The notes under the pieces: generated by a model
The model's input: only the letters and a program-made list of their open reading frames with translations
The model's database searches: none
What the model was told of the DNA's origin: nothing
Translations under genes and position numbers: made by a program
NCBI GenBank assembly: GCA_945862145.1
Contig: CAMAXE010000011.1
Span: 1-64,000 of the forward strand
Reading direction: 5' to 3'
Origin: Klebsiella pneumoniae
GTDB lineage: Bacteria > Pseudomonadota > Gammaproteobacteria > Pseudomonadales > UBA5518
DNA: 64,000 nt
Shown: positions 1 through 9,084 of the stretch, piece after piece
Numbering within the stretch: the stretch's first letter is position 1
Layout of the letters: each line of letters starts with the position of its first letter

Positions 1-57
1 CGTGACGGCTATGACCTGTACCGGCGTGCCGGCGCTGGGCGAGGGATTCATTCGCAT
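1..57 (-). CDS. fleN: FleN/FlhG (MinD-like ATPase), N-terminal fragment cut by the window edge
   Basis: Only about 19 codons are present; the rest lies outside the window. The translation begins MRMNPSPSAG and continues into VQVIAVT, the first beta strand of FleN/FlhG MinD-type ATPases, which leads into the deviant Walker A motif just beyond the edge. It lies 20 bases downstream of the flhF stop on the same strand, which is the conserved flhF-fleN order. FleN restrains flagellar number and antagonises the master activator FleQ in polar flagellates. ATGs at 57 and 51 are both possible starts. The identity rests on the short match plus gene order. Confidence 0.75.
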   Translation of the reverse strand, partial: MRMNPSPSAGTPVQVIAVT

Positions 58-77
58 CACCGTATCCGTGTGCACGC

Positions 78-1274
78 TCAAGCCATTCTAGCCGGATTGG
101 CCGCCGCGAAGGCAGTGCGGGGCTGGCGCGTAGCGTGTGTCATGGATGACTCGGTACCCGACAGCGCCAGGGCAGCGAGCTCCGCGGCATCCCCCAAACG
201 AAGGTCATCGGGTATCTCGGGGCCATCCGTGACGTAAGCAAGGCGTAACCGCTCCCGCAGCAGCACACCGAGGGCCTCGCCAAGGCTCACGGTCTCGTCG
301 AGCTTGGTCACCACGGCGGCCGCTGGACGCGCGACACGGTAGTCCTCGACAGCCGACTCAAGCCAGGCGCGCTGCGCGTTGGCGGGAAGCACCAGCAGGC
401 TGCGGACACCGGCCCGGGCGAGTTGGGCGAGGCGCTCGGCATCCCCCGCGCGGCGACGGTTCAGACCAGGGGTGTCCAGCAACAGCAACAGCGGCTCCCC
501 TGCGCGCGCCAGCAGTGCCGCTATATCCTCCCCTTCAGCCGCCGCGATGAACGGCACCTCGAGAAGACGCGCGACGGCGCGCAGCATATCGGCACCGCCC
601 AGGCGCGCGGCATCACAGCTTGCCAACACCACGCCGTCCGGGCCATGGCTCAGCACATGACGCACGGCGAGCTTGCACAACGTGGTGGTCTTGCCGGCAC
701 CGGTGGGTCCCACCGCGGCAATAACGCCACCCAAAACGACGACATCATCTGCACACTCGATACCGGCAGCAATTGCTGACAGAAGGGCTGCGTGCGCGCT
801 GTCCCAATCCATGTCGGGCCCTACCGCAGCGATCAAATCACTCACGATGTCATTTGGCAGGCCGCTGCGCGTGAGCAGACGCCAGGCCCGTGCTTCCACA
901 CCGGGCCCCCAGGCGAGTCGTTCTATCCGGATCTCCCCGAGCTGCTCTTCCATCATGGCGCGCAAGTCCCGCAAATCCCCGCGCATTGCCAGCAGCTCGG
1001 TGCCAGCGGGGGCGGAGTCCGGCGCGAGCGCACGAGAGGTGGCGGTGGCGAGTGGCCTCGCTTTCAGCGCCAACGGCGCCGGCATTGTGGAAACCGTTGC
1101 CGGCGCAAACGCGGGCTCGTCGGTGACGCCGAAATCGCTGCTGTCGCCCGCCGTCACCTCGATGCCACCGGCAACCCGGCGGTTCGAGAGGATCACCGCC
1201 TCAGGGCCGAGCTGTTCGCGCACCATGCGAAGTGCGGAGCGCATGTCGGGTCCGATGAATCGCTTCATTTCCAT
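78..1274 (-). CDS. flhF: Flagellar biosynthesis SRP-type GTPase FlhF
   Basis: SRP-family GTPase that selects the pole for flagellar assembly. The 398-residue protein starts with the B domain (KRFIGPDM, then LGPEAVILSNRR), followed by a low-complexity Ala/Pro linker (about 55-95) and the NG domain. The P-loop GPTGAGKTTT is at 189-198 and the G4 motif TKLDE is near the C-terminus. The G3 motif reads DTPG (267-270) where SRP GTPases usually have DTAG. The start at 1274 has GGAG nine bases upstream; a second ATG at 1268 (MKRF) is also possible. It lies between flhA and fleN, as in Pseudomonas and Vibrio. Confidence 0.95.
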   Translation of the reverse strand: MEMKRFIGPDMRSALRMVREQLGPEAVILSNRRVAGGIEVTAGDSSDFGVTDEPAFAPATVSTMPAPLALKARPLATATSRALAPDSAPAGTELLAMRGDLRDLRAMMEEQLGEIRIERLAWGPGVEARAWRLLTRSGLPNDIVSDLIAAVGPDMDWDSAHAALLSAIAAGIECADDVVVLGGVIAAVGPTGAGKTTTLCKLAVRHVLSHGPDGVVLASCDAARLGGADMLRAVARLLEVPFIAAAEGEDIAALLARAGEPLLLLLDTPGLNRRRAGDAERLAQLARAGVRSLLVLPANAQRAWLESAVEDYRVARPAAAVVTKLDETVSLGEALGVLLRERLRLAYVTDGPEIPDDLRLGDAAELAALALSGTESSMTHATRQPRTAFAAANPARMA

Positions 1275-1327
1275 CTCGCTTTACTCCGGATATGGGCGCC
1301 GTCCCGGAAGGGTCAGCGCCGCAGGGT

Positions 1328-3445
1328 TCAACCCACCGTTGCCTCGATCGTGATTTGCCGGTTTTCTGGCACCTCCTGATAGGAGATGACTTTCATCGCC
1401 CGGTGCGTGTGCCGCAGGAACCTCGACAGCACAACTCTCAGGGGGCCGGGTACGAGCAGAACCGCCGTTTTGCCCTGGGCTTCCTGGCGCTGCGCGGCTT
1501 CGGCGATGGAGCGCTGCAAACGTTCGGCCAGACCTGGCTCAAGCACGATATCCTCCGGGTCGCCGCCGCCCGGGCCGGAACGCTGCATCGACTTGCCCAG
1601 CATCTGTTCGATCTGCGGTTCCAGCGTGATCACCGGGAGGTTCTGCGCACCGTTACCAAGAGCGTGAAAAATCGTCCGGCTGAGCGCCACGCGCACTGCC
1701 GAGGCGAGCGCAACCGGATCCTTGGTGCGCGAGGACTGGGTGGCGATGGCCTCGGCGATGGAGCGGATGTCACGCACCGGCACTCCTTCGGCCAGCAGCG
1801 ACTTCAACACCCCGAGCAGCTGGTTGATGCTGATGGTGCCCGGCACCAGTTCTTCGGCGAGCTTGGGCGAGAGCTTTGCGAGTTTTTGCACCAGCTGTTC
1901 GACCTCCTCGTGACCGAGCAGTTGTTCAATGTTGTCGAGAAGAATCTGGTTGAGGTGGGTCGCCACCACCGTACTCGCGTCAACCACGGTGTAACCGAGG
2001 GTCTGCGCCCGCTCACGCTGGCTGCGATCGATCCAGACGGCATCGAGGCCAAAAGCGGGGTCGCGGCACTCGAGGCCCTCGAGGCGGCCAAACACCTGCC
2101 CGGGATTGATCGCCAGTTCACGCTCGGGGTAAACCTCGCCCTCACCGGTCGCGACGCCCATCAGCAGCAGCCGGTAGCCGTTGGGCAGTAACTCGAGGTT
2201 GTCGCGGATATGTACTGCCGGGATCAGGAAACCCATGTCCTGCGACAGTTTCTTGCGCACGCCCTTGATGCGTCCGAGCAGGGCCCCGCTCTGGGCCTTG
2301 TCGACCATCGGGATCAGGCGGTAACCCACTTCCAGACCGATCACGTCGACCGGCGATACATCATCCCAGCCGAGCTCTGCAGGCGCGACCGCCGCCGGGC
2401 GCGGTTCCTCGGCAGCCTTTGCGGAACGCCCGGTCTTGACGGCGCTGCGGTTGCGTAGAACCCACGCAAAACCGCCGGTAAGGGTCGCCAAACCAAGGAA
2501 CGCGACGTGCGGCATACCCGGAACAATGCCCATGATGGCGAGTATCACAGCCGTCACTGTGACAGCGCGGTGCGACTCAAACATCTGCGAATAGATCTGC
2601 TCGCCCATGTCGCGGGAGGTGTTTACCCGGGTGACCATGATCGCGGCCGTGGTGGAAAGCAGCAGCGACGGGATCTGGGCTACGAGGCCATCGCCGATCG
2701 TGAGCAGGGAGTAAATCTCAAGAGCGCGGCTGAAATCGAGCCCGTGCTGCAGCGTGCCGATGGCGAGGCCGCCAATCAGGTTGATCGCCAGGATGAGCAT
2801 CCCGGCGATGGCATCGCCACGGACGAATTTGCTTGCACCGTCCATGGCGCCGTAGAAATCCGCTTCCTGACCGACTTCCTCACGGCGACGTCGCGCATCG
2901 TCCGGGGTAATCATGCCGGCGTTCAGGTCGGCGTCGATGGCCATCTGCTTGCCCGGCATGGCGTCGAGGGTGAAGCGCGCGCTGACCTCCGAGATACGTC
3001 CGGCACCCTTGGTAACCACCACGAAGTTGATTATCAGCAGGATGATGAATACGACCATTCCCACCACGTAGTTGCCGCCGATCACCACTTTGCCGAAAGC
3101 CTCGATCACCTTGCCCGCGGCAGCCTCGCCGCTGTGACCGTGCAGCAGCACGACCCGGGTGGAGGCGACGTTCAGCCCCAGCCGCATGAGGGTGGTGACC
3201 AGCAGGATGGTCGGGAACACCGCAAAGTCGAGCGGGCGCATCGCGTAGATCGCGACCAGCATCACCACCAGCGATAGCGCGATGTTGAACGTGAAGAAGA
3301 TATCCAGCAGCAGCGGCGGAATCGGGAGCATCATCATCGCCAGCAGGGCGAGCAGCAGCAGCGGCACGCCCAACTGCCCCCGCGAGAGCACGCGCAGCTG
3401 CTGCGCCAGCACGCCCGGCCTGGATGCCAATACCCCACCTGCCAT
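1328..3445 (-). CDS. flhA: Flagellar export apparatus protein FlhA
   Basis: Core inner-membrane component of the flagellar type III export gate. The 705-residue length is typical. The N-terminal half has about eight membrane segments, with the conserved cytoplasmic loop containing GAGRISEVSARFTLDAMPGKQMAIDAD-type sequence around residue 145-175. The C-terminal half is the cytoplasmic FlhAC domain that docks chaperone-substrate complexes. It ends 53 bases before flhF. A sigma-54-like promoter lies about 80 bases upstream of the ATG. The start MAGGVLASRPG is unambiguous. Confidence 0.97.
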   Translation of the reverse strand: MAGGVLASRPGVLAQQLRVLSRGQLGVPLLLLALLAMMMLPIPPLLLDIFFTFNIALSLVVMLVAIYAMRPLDFAVFPTILLVTTLMRLGLNVASTRVVLLHGHSGEAAAGKVIEAFGKVVIGGNYVVGMVVFIILLIINFVVVTKGAGRISEVSARFTLDAMPGKQMAIDADLNAGMITPDDARRRREEVGQEADFYGAMDGASKFVRGDAIAGMLILAINLIGGLAIGTLQHGLDFSRALEIYSLLTIGDGLVAQIPSLLLSTTAAIMVTRVNTSRDMGEQIYSQMFESHRAVTVTAVILAIMGIVPGMPHVAFLGLATLTGGFAWVLRNRSAVKTGRSAKAAEEPRPAAVAPAELGWDDVSPVDVIGLEVGYRLIPMVDKAQSGALLGRIKGVRKKLSQDMGFLIPAVHIRDNLELLPNGYRLLLMGVATGEGEVYPERELAINPGQVFGRLEGLECRDPAFGLDAVWIDRSQRERAQTLGYTVVDASTVVATHLNQILLDNIEQLLGHEEVEQLVQKLAKLSPKLAEELVPGTISINQLLGVLKSLLAEGVPVRDIRSIAEAIATQSSRTKDPVALASAVRVALSRTIFHALGNGAQNLPVITLEPQIEQMLGKSMQRSGPGGGDPEDIVLEPGLAERLQRSIAEAAQRQEAQGKTAVLLVPGPLRVVLSRFLRHTHRAMKVISYQEVPENRQITIEATVG

Positions 3446-3523
3446 ATCCGCTCCTCGACCCAGTGGGAACCCGGAGGTCCGGGCTCCATAAATTTGACGC
3501 TCTGAGGGCGCCTCTCAGCTTGA

Positions 3524-3540
3524 AAGCAAAAACCGTTCCC
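3524..3540 (-). promoter_or_regulatory. Probable sigma-54 promoter of flhA
   Basis: Read on the minus strand the site is GGGAACGGTTTTTGCTT, with exactly ten bases between the -24 GG and the -12 GC. ACGG and TTGC match the RpoN consensus (TGGCACG-N4-TTGC); the T before GG and the C after it do not. It ends about 79 bases upstream of the flhA ATG. Flagellar export genes of Pseudomonas-type cascades use RpoN with FleQ. No activator site was identified. Confidence 0.5.
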
Positions 3541-3548
3541 GATCTGCC

Positions 3549-4691
3549 TCAGCGGGCTTTGGGCTGATCCATCCCTGCGGGAATATCGAACTCGTCGGGT
3601 AACTTCGGGGCCGCACCACCGCCAGCGCGCCAGTTACGCAGATGGAATACGTAGGCAAGCACCTGCGCCACGGCCATATACAGGGCTGACGGGATTTCCT
3701 GCTCAAGCTCCGTGGTGTGGAAGATGGCCCGGGCGAGACGGGGCGAGCTCACGACCGGCACCCCGGCAGCCTGCGCAACCTCCCGGATGCGCATCGCCAC
3801 GAGGTCAGCGCCCTTCGCGACCAGAAGCGGAGCCCCTGCCCGATGCACGTCGTATCGCAGGGCCACCGCATAGTGAGTCGGGTTGGTGATAATCACGTCA
3901 GCCTTGGGTACCGCGTTCATCATGCGAGTCTTCGCAAACTCGCGCTGCAACTGGCGGATCCGGCTCTTCACTTCCGGGCGCCCTTCGGATTCCTTCATCT
4001 CGTCACGGACCTGCTGCATGGTCATACGCAACTTCCCGGCATGATCAAAAAGCTGGAACGGCACGTCGACCGCAGCGATCAGCAAGGTGGAGGCACTGAG
4101 GATCAGTGTCGACCAGACAATCAACGAAACCGCGTGCGAGACCGCCGGCAACAAGGGTTCCCCTGCCATCGACAGAACCTCGCCGCGCAGCGACCAGAGC
4201 AGCAGCAATGTTGCCCCACCCACGACCACGAGCTTGGCAACGGCCTTCAGGAGTTCAACCAGGGAGCGCACGGAGAACATCCGTTGCAGTCCAGCAAGAG
4301 GGTCCAGACGCTCAAAGCGCGGCGCCATCGGTTTGGCGCTGAACATCCAGCCACCCAGCGCAGCAGGGGCCGCAAGGGCTGCCACGGTAAGCGCGATGAA
4401 TATCGGAGCGAGACCTGCAAGAGCCCAGCCCAGCGAATCCACCAGATGCCCGCCCATGTAGCCGGAATCGAAGATATCGCCGCGCCGGAGCTGGAAAGAG
4501 CTCCGGGCGACCTCCAGCAAGCGATCGGACATGGAGCCACCGAATGCGATCAGCGAGCCCGAGCCGGTGAGAAGGATGGCAGCGGTGTTCAGCTCCCGGG
4601 ATCGAGGAATCTGGCCCTCCTCCCGGGCGCGCTCGAGCCGCCTCGGTGTGGCCTCTTCGGTACGTTCCTGACCAGTCTCTTCCTCTGCCAT
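3549..4691 (-). CDS. flhB: Flagellar export apparatus protein FlhB
   Basis: Inner-membrane export component that switches substrate specificity from rod/hook to filament after cleaving itself. The 380-residue protein opens with the typical acidic MAEEETGQERTEEATPRRL stretch, has four predicted membrane segments (about 35-55, 90-115, 150-170, 185-210), and carries the autocleavage motif NPTH at residues 270-273 in the cytoplasmic domain. In most flagellar clusters it directly follows fliR; here a plus-strand gene pair lies between them. It ends about 100 bases before flhA. Confidence 0.97.
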   Translation of the reverse strand: MAEEETGQERTEEATPRRLERAREEGQIPRSRELNTAAILLTGSGSLIAFGGSMSDRLLEVARSSFQLRRGDIFDSGYMGGHLVDSLGWALAGLAPIFIALTVAALAAPAALGGWMFSAKPMAPRFERLDPLAGLQRMFSVRSLVELLKAVAKLVVVGGATLLLLWSLRGEVLSMAGEPLLPAVSHAVSLIVWSTLILSASTLLIAAVDVPFQLFDHAGKLRMTMQQVRDEMKESEGRPEVKSRIRQLQREFAKTRMMNAVPKADVIITNPTHYAVALRYDVHRAGAPLLVAKGADLVAMRIREVAQAAGVPVVSSPRLARAIFHTTELEQEIPSALYMAVAQVLAYVFHLRNWRAGGGAAPKLPDEFDIPAGMDQPKAR

Positions 4692-4837
4692 GGGGGCGCC
4701 ATCAAACCGTCACCACTACTGCACAGCAATTTCCATGCACAGTTCAGGGAGCGGGGTCGCAGGAAATGCTGCCTTGCGACCGTCCAAGCCCTGAGTCGCC
4801 ACGAGGCGCCGTTCCGAACCACATCGATGGAGCAGCC

Positions 4838-5260
4838 ATGAAACACACAATTGCCTATCTGTTCGCCGGCGGGCTTGTCTGCCTGTCGGCAAGTCTTGCC
4901 CTCGCCACCGATCCGGCAACCGCACCACCACCCGCTCATCCCCGGGACATGCACGGGCACCACGGCCCTCCGAGCGCTGCGCAAATCACGGCACACATGC
5001 AGAAGGATCTGGACCTGAACCCCGAGCAGTTGTCAAAAGTGCGCGCCATCAACGAAGAGCATGTCGCCGAGATGGCGAAACTCCATCCCACCGAAAAGGA
5101 GATGCAGGCCCGGATGGAACAGATGAGCAGGCTGCGCGACAAGCAGGCAGCGGAGTTGCGTGCCGTTCTCACCGAGGAGCAATACGCCCGCTTCACCACG
5201 CAGCGCGAGGAGCACGATATGCGCATGAGGCAACGTCACCGAGCCCCCGAGCCCCAGTAA
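4838..5260 (+). CDS. Spy/CpxP-like periplasmic LTxxQ-type protein
   Basis: Predicted exported helical protein of 140 residues. A Sec signal peptide (MKHTIAYLFAGG, hydrophobic to about 22, cleaved near LALA) is followed by a Pro/His-rich segment (HPRDMHGHHGPP) and a charged helical region with two LTxxQ-like repeats (LNPEQLSKV and LTEEQYARF). This is the pattern of Spy/CpxP/CnrX-type proteins, which act as periplasmic chaperones or stress/metal sensors. The ATG at 4838 was chosen for its GGAG at -10 and the signal peptide; the frame stays open upstream but without such features. It is divergent from flhB and precedes sthA. Family assignment is by pattern, and a metal role is inferred only from the His cluster. 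Confidence 0.7.
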   Translation: MKHTIAYLFAGGLVCLSASLALATDPATAPPPAHPRDMHGHHGPPSAAQITAHMQKDLDLNPEQLSKVRAINEEHVAEMAKLHPTEKEMQARMEQMSRLRDKQAAELRAVLTEEQYARFTTQREEHDMRMRQRHRAPEPQ

Positions 5261-5281
5261 GGCGGGAGTTGGACACCCGCC
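5261..5281 (+). other. GC-rich inverted repeat after the Spy-like gene
   Basis: GGCGGG and CCCGCC, separated by nine bases, follow immediately after the stop codon at 5258-5260. There is no U-tract, so this is at best a weak or Rho-assisted terminator. Its right half overlaps the putative -35 region of sthA. Confidence 0.3.
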
Positions 5282-5298
5282 GGCCAAGGGGCTATAAA
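5270..5298 (+). promoter_or_regulatory. Probable sigma-70 promoter of sthA
   Basis: TGGACA (5270-5275; five of six matches to TTGACA), a 17-base spacer, then TATAAA (5293-5298; five of six to TATAAT). The start of transcription would fall near 5305, about 25 bases before the sthA ATG at 5331. This would let sthA be transcribed independently of the upstream gene. Confidence 0.5.
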
Positions 5299-5330
5299 AC
5301 AACGCTCTGTTGGACGGTGCGGGCGCCCCG

Positions 5331-6731
5331 ATGAATGACTTCAACTACGACCTGCTGGTCATCGGCAGCGGGCCTGCCGGTGAGTCTGCGGCGCTCAACA
5401 CCGCCAAACGTGGTCTGCGCACCGCGATTATAGAGGACCGCCCGGCGGTGGGCGGCGGCTGCACGCACAGTGGCACCATTCCCTCCAAGGCGCTGCGTCA
5501 TGCAGTGCAGGACCTGGTCAGGTACAACTCGAATCCGATATTCCGTGCGATCGGAGAACAACGCCGCCTTTCATTCCAGCAATTGATGCAGAACGCCGAT
5601 GCAGTGATCCGCAAGCAGGTCGGCATGCGCTCCCGCTACTACTCCAAGAACCGCATCGAAGTGCACACAGGGGTGGCCAGCTTTATCAACCGGAATACCG
5701 TCTCGGTGTTGCTGCCCGACGGGGCCCGCGAAACGCTCACCGCCGAGCACGTAGTGATCGCGACCGGTTCGCGCCCTTATCGTCCGGAAGGCATCGATTT
5801 CAACCATCCCTCGGTGTTCGACAGCGACACCATCCTCACGATGCCCAACACGCCGCGGCGGGTGCTGATTTTCGGGGCCGGCGTGATCGGCTGCGAGTAC
5901 GCGTCTATCTTCTCGGCGCTTGGCATCAAGGTGGACCTGATAAACACCCGTTCGCAGTTGCTGTCCTATCTGGACGACGAAATCGCCGACGCCCTCTCCT
6001 ATCACCTGCGCACCCAGGGCACGGTGATCCGGCATGGCGAGGAATTCGAAGGGATCGACTACAGCGAACATGGCGTGACCCTGCACCTTCGCTCGGGCAA
6101 GCGCTTGCAGGGCGAGGCGTTGCTGTGGTGCAACGGGCGTACCGGAAATACCGATCGGCTAGACCTGCAGGCCGCTGGTCTCGAAGCAGATTCCCGCGGC
6201 CAGATTCTCGTGGACGACCGCTACGAGACGACCGTGCCCGGCATATTCGCCGCCGGCGACGTAATCGGCTTTCCGAGCCTGGCGAGCGCCGCCTACGATC
6301 AGGGCCGGGCCGCAGCGGCAGCCTCTCGGGGCAAGGAGCACACCCGCCACGTCGACGACACACCCACCGGCATATACACCTTGCCCGAGATCAGCTCGGT
6401 CGGTGCAAGCGAGCGCGAACTGACCGAAGCACGCATTCCCTACGAGGTGGGCCGCGCCTTCTTCAAGGAAACGGCCCGCGCGCAGATAAGCGGCGAGGAC
6501 GTGGGCATGCTGAAACTGCTGTTCCATCTCGACACGCTGGAGATACTGGGGGTGCATTGCTTCGGCGCCGAGGCCACCGAGATCATCCATATCGGCCAAG
6601 CCATCATGAAACAGAAGGGAGAGGCCAACACCATCCGTTACTTCATCGGGACAACGTTCAACTATCCCACGATGGCCGAGGCCTACCGGATCGCGGCGCT
6701 GAACGGGCTGAATCGCCTCACCCGCTACTGA
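5331..6731 (+). CDS. sthA: Soluble pyridine nucleotide transhydrogenase (Si-specific)
   Basis: Cytoplasmic FAD enzyme exchanging reducing equivalents between NADPH and NAD+. The 466-residue protein has the FAD-binding GSGPAG near the N-terminus and an NAD(P)-binding GAGVIG mid-protein. The redox-active site region reads [16 protein letters not shown]44 is present, but the second Cys of the dihydrolipoamide dehydrogenase disulfide is Thr (T49), which is the hallmark of SthA. ATG 5331 is preferred over an in-frame TTG at 5310. It sits on the strand opposite the flagellar genes and ends seven bases from the fliR stop. The membrane enzyme pntAB is also in this window. Confidence 0.95.
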   Translation: MNDFNYDLLVIGSGPAGESAALNTAKRGLRTAIIEDRPAVGGGCTHSGTIPSKALRHAVQDLVRYNSNPIFRAIGEQRRLSFQQLMQNADAVIRKQVGMRSRYYSKNRIEVHTGVASFINRNTVSVLLPDGARETLTAEHVVIATGSRPYRPEGIDFNHPSVFDSDTILTMPNTPRRVLIFGAGVIGCEYASIFSALGIKVDLINTRSQLLSYLDDEIADALSYHLRTQGTVIRHGEEFEGIDYSEHGVTLHLRSGKRLQGEALLWCNGRTGNTDRLDLQAAGLEADSRGQILVDDRYETTVPGIFAAGDVIGFPSLASAAYDQGRAAAAASRGKEHTRHVDDTPTGIYTLPEISSVGASERELTEARIPYEVGRAFFKETARAQISGEDVGMLKLLFHLDTLEILGVHCFGAEATEIIHIGQAIMKQKGEANTIRYFIGTTFNYPTMAEAYRIAALNGLNRLTRY

Positions 6732-6738
6732 CGACTGT

Positions 6739-7524
6739 TCAGTCGGAAACGCCCGCCAACTGCCGCAGCATGGCGAATGCGTCTGCGGACAGGGTGTCGT
6801 ACTGCGGCAGAAAGCCCCGCATCCCCATCCAGACGATCAGCAACCCGAGCAGCAGTGCAATCGGGAAACCGAGCGAGAACACGTTCAGCTGGGGTGCTGC
6901 GCGGGTCATCACGCCGAAGGCGATGTTCACGATCAGCAGCGCCGTGACCGCAGGCAGTGACAACAGCAAACCCGACATGAACATCCACGATGCCCACGAG
7001 ACAAGCGACCAGCTCGTCTGGTCCCACGCCCATTCACCGCCCACCGGGATGAAGCGGAAGCTCTCCAGCATCACCTCGAACATCACCAGATGTCCGTTGG
7101 TGGAGAGAAACACCAGAGTCAGCATCAGCAGGAAATACTGCGCCAACACAGTGACGTTGATCCCGTTTGCCGGATCGACCATCGACGCGAACCCCAGCGA
7201 CATTTGCATCGCGATCAGCTGTGCGCCGAACACAAATGTCTGGAAGAAAACCTGCATGGCGAATCCCAGCCCCAGCCCGATCAGGACCTGCTGTGCCACC
7301 AGAACCGAACTGGCAAGCGATAGCGGGTCCTGCGGTGGCAGCGGCGGCAAGAGGGGTGCCACCAAAAGCGTTACCAGGAACGCAAGGCCAACGCGTACGG
7401 GCCTCGGAACCAGCTGCGTACCAAAGACCGGAGCCACAAGAAAAAAACCGCCGATGCGAAAAAGCGGGAACAGATAGCCGCCCAGCCAGGCGCCAAGCGA
7501 AGGCAAGCTGAGGTCGAGTGGCAC
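6739..7524 (-). CDS. fliR: Flagellar export apparatus protein FliR
   Basis: Component of the FliP5Q4R1 export gate. The 261 residues are almost wholly hydrophobic with about six membrane segments. FliR-type sequence includes RIGGFFLVAPVFG near the N-terminus and a conserved helix with GFAMQVFFQTFVFGAQLIA-like sequence around residue 85-105. The start codon is GTG (7524), 12 bases after the fliQ stop. It is the last gene of the fliK/L-R run; the flhB that would normally follow is about 2 kb further on, past sthA. Confidence 0.95.
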   Translation of the reverse strand: MPLDLSLPSLGAWLGGYLFPLFRIGGFFLVAPVFGTQLVPRPVRVGLAFLVTLLVAPLLPPLPPQDPLSLASSVLVAQQVLIGLGLGFAMQVFFQTFVFGAQLIAMQMSLGFASMVDPANGINVTVLAQYFLLMLTLVFLSTNGHLVMFEVMLESFRFIPVGGEWAWDQTSWSLVSWASWMFMSGLLLSLPAVTALLIVNIAFGVMTRAAPQLNVFSLGFPIALLLGLLIVWMGMRGFLPQYDTLSADAFAMLRQLAGVSD

Positions 7525-7536
7525 CTCGGCGGCGGC

Positions 7537-7806
7537 TCAGACAAGCAGCAGCGAGAAAGCACCGGTGACCCGGTGGGTGAAATCAACCAGCCGTGTGAGC
7601 AGCCAGGGACCCGCGATGAGCACCGTGACCAGGGTGGTAAGCAATCGCGGGAGGAAGCTCAGCGTCTGCTCGTTGATCTGCGTCGCAGCCTGAAAAACGC
7701 TCACGATAAGCCCCACCACCAGGCCGGGGATCACCAACACACTGACCATCAGAACCACCAGCATAAAGCCCTCGCCGAAAATCTGCATCGTGACATCAGG
7801 GGTCAT
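7537..7806 (-). CDS. fliQ: Flagellar export apparatus protein FliQ
   Basis: Small export-gate subunit of 89 residues, the usual FliQ size. It has two membrane segments (about 15-40 and 55-75) separated by the conserved QAATQINEQTLSFLPR loop. It lies 27 bases after fliP and 12 bases before fliR in the standard fliPQR order. Confidence 0.96.
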   Translation of the reverse strand: MTPDVTMQIFGEGFMLVVLMVSVLVIPGLVVGLIVSVFQAATQINEQTLSFLPRLLTTLVTVLIAGPWLLTRLVDFTHRVTGAFSLLLV

Positions 7807-7833
7807 CGGAATCTCCTGTGCGCGTCCGCACTG

Positions 7834-8622
7834 CTAGATGGCAAAACTCGAGGCAAGCGAGCCGATCACCAGTGCCCAACCATCGACCAGCACGAAGAGC
7901 ATGATCTTGAACGGCAGCGACACGATGACCGGCGAGAGCATCATCATGCCCATCGCCATCAGGACACTGGCGACCACTAGGTCGATCACCAGGAAGGGGA
8001 TGAACAGCAGAAACCCGATCTGGAAGGCAGTCTTCAGTTCACTGGTCACGAAGGACGGCGCAAGTACGGTGAAGGGAATCTCCTGCGGCGAGGCAACAGG
8101 CGGCGTTGCCGAGATGCGCATGAACATGGCGAGATCACTCTCGCGCGTCTGCGCCAGCATGAAGGTATGGAATGGCACCACGGCTCGGCTGACCGCCTCG
8201 CGAGCGCCGATCTGCTCGGCCAGATAAGGTGCGAGGGCATCCTGGTTAACCCGCTCCAGCACCGGCCCCATGATGAAAATTGTGAGGAACAAGGTGAGTC
8301 CCAGCAGTATCTGGTTCGACGGCGTCTGCTGCAGGCCGAGCGCCTGGCGCAGTATCGCGAAGACAACCATGATCCGCGTGAAACAGGTCATCATCATGAG
8401 CAGCGACGGCAGCAGGGTAAGCGCCGTCATCAACGCCAGAATCTGGATCGTGACCGTGTAGTCCTGACTACCATCGGGATTGGTGGTGACGCTCACCGCT
8501 GGCACACCGAGCGCGCCGCCGGCGTCCAGCAGGGATGCCATCGGTTCCTGCGCGAACACGAGCGCCGGCACCATGGCTAACAGTGCCGTGGCAAGTAAAA
8601 GGGAAAGTCGGAGCACCTTCAT
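7834..8622 (-). CDS. fliP: Flagellar export apparatus protein FliP
   Basis: Pore-forming subunit of the flagellar export gate. The 262-residue protein has a cleavable signal peptide ([20 protein letters not shown]), unusual for an inner-membrane protein but normal for FliP, then four membrane segments. Conserved FliP sequence includes [18 protein letters not shown] and [14 protein letters not shown]. Its ATG overlaps the fliO stop (ATGA at 8619-8622), which implies translational coupling. Confidence 0.97.
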   Translation of the reverse strand: MKVLRLSLLLATALLAMVPALVFAQEPMASLLDAGGALGVPAVSVTTNPDGSQDYTVTIQILALMTALTLLPSLLMMMTCFTRIMVVFAILRQALGLQQTPSNQILLGLTLFLTIFIMGPVLERVNQDALAPYLAEQIGAREAVSRAVVPFHTFMLAQTRESDLAMFMRISATPPVASPQEIPFTVLAPSFVTSELKTAFQIGFLLFIPFLVIDLVVASVLMAMGMMMLSPVIVSLPFKIMLFVLVDGWALVIGSLASSFAI

Positions 8623-8987
8623 GTGCGCTTTGCCCCGCCAAGCGCATCACGCAGTCGCAACGCGAAATCACCAGCCACCGGCGTCGGGAGCAGCGCGACG
8701 GGCTCGCTGAATAGATGCAGCTGGTTAATTTGCTGCGCCGTGACACCCAGCAGCAACTGGGTCCCCGCGACATCCACCAGCAGCAAGCGCTCGCGTGGGC
8801 CCAAGGGAAGGGCTGCGATGACCTTCATCTGCTGCGAAGCGGACATCGCACCCGGGTAGAGGCGGCGCATCACCCAGCCCACGGCCACTATGGCAGCGAC
8901 CACGATCAGCAGACCGAGGGCCACCTCCCAGACTCCGGACATGCCGGGTCCCGCCACGGGTGCACTAGCTGTGGGTTGCAAGGCCAT
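8619..8987 (-). CDS. fliO: Flagellar biosynthesis protein FliO
   Basis: Accessory membrane protein that helps FliP assemble. The 122 residues contain one membrane segment (about 20-40) followed by MRRLYPG and a cytoplasmic domain with the FliO-type pattern [20 protein letters not shown]. It is poorly conserved across bacteria, but the position between fliN and fliP and the domain pattern make the call secure. It overlaps fliP by four bases. Confidence 0.93.
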   Translation of the reverse strand: MALQPTASAPVAGPGMSGVWEVALGLLIVVAAIVAVGWVMRRLYPGAMSASQQMKVIAALPLGPRERLLLVDVAGTQLLLGVTAQQINQLHLFSEPVALLPTPVAGDFALRLRDALGGAKRT

Positions 8988-9084
8988 CGAATCCCCCGGA
9001 GTGCCAGATTTCCGTCATGCGTGACGGTTCCGGGGAGAGAAGAGCAAGCGATGTGCCAGCGCGGGAAGCGCTGGCACAAAAAAC

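Noticed and set aside
4692-4837. Possible sigma-54 site before flhB (TGG-N10-GC near 4740)
   Set aside because: Only the GG and GC spacing fits; the -12 TTGC is absent and other positions mismatch.
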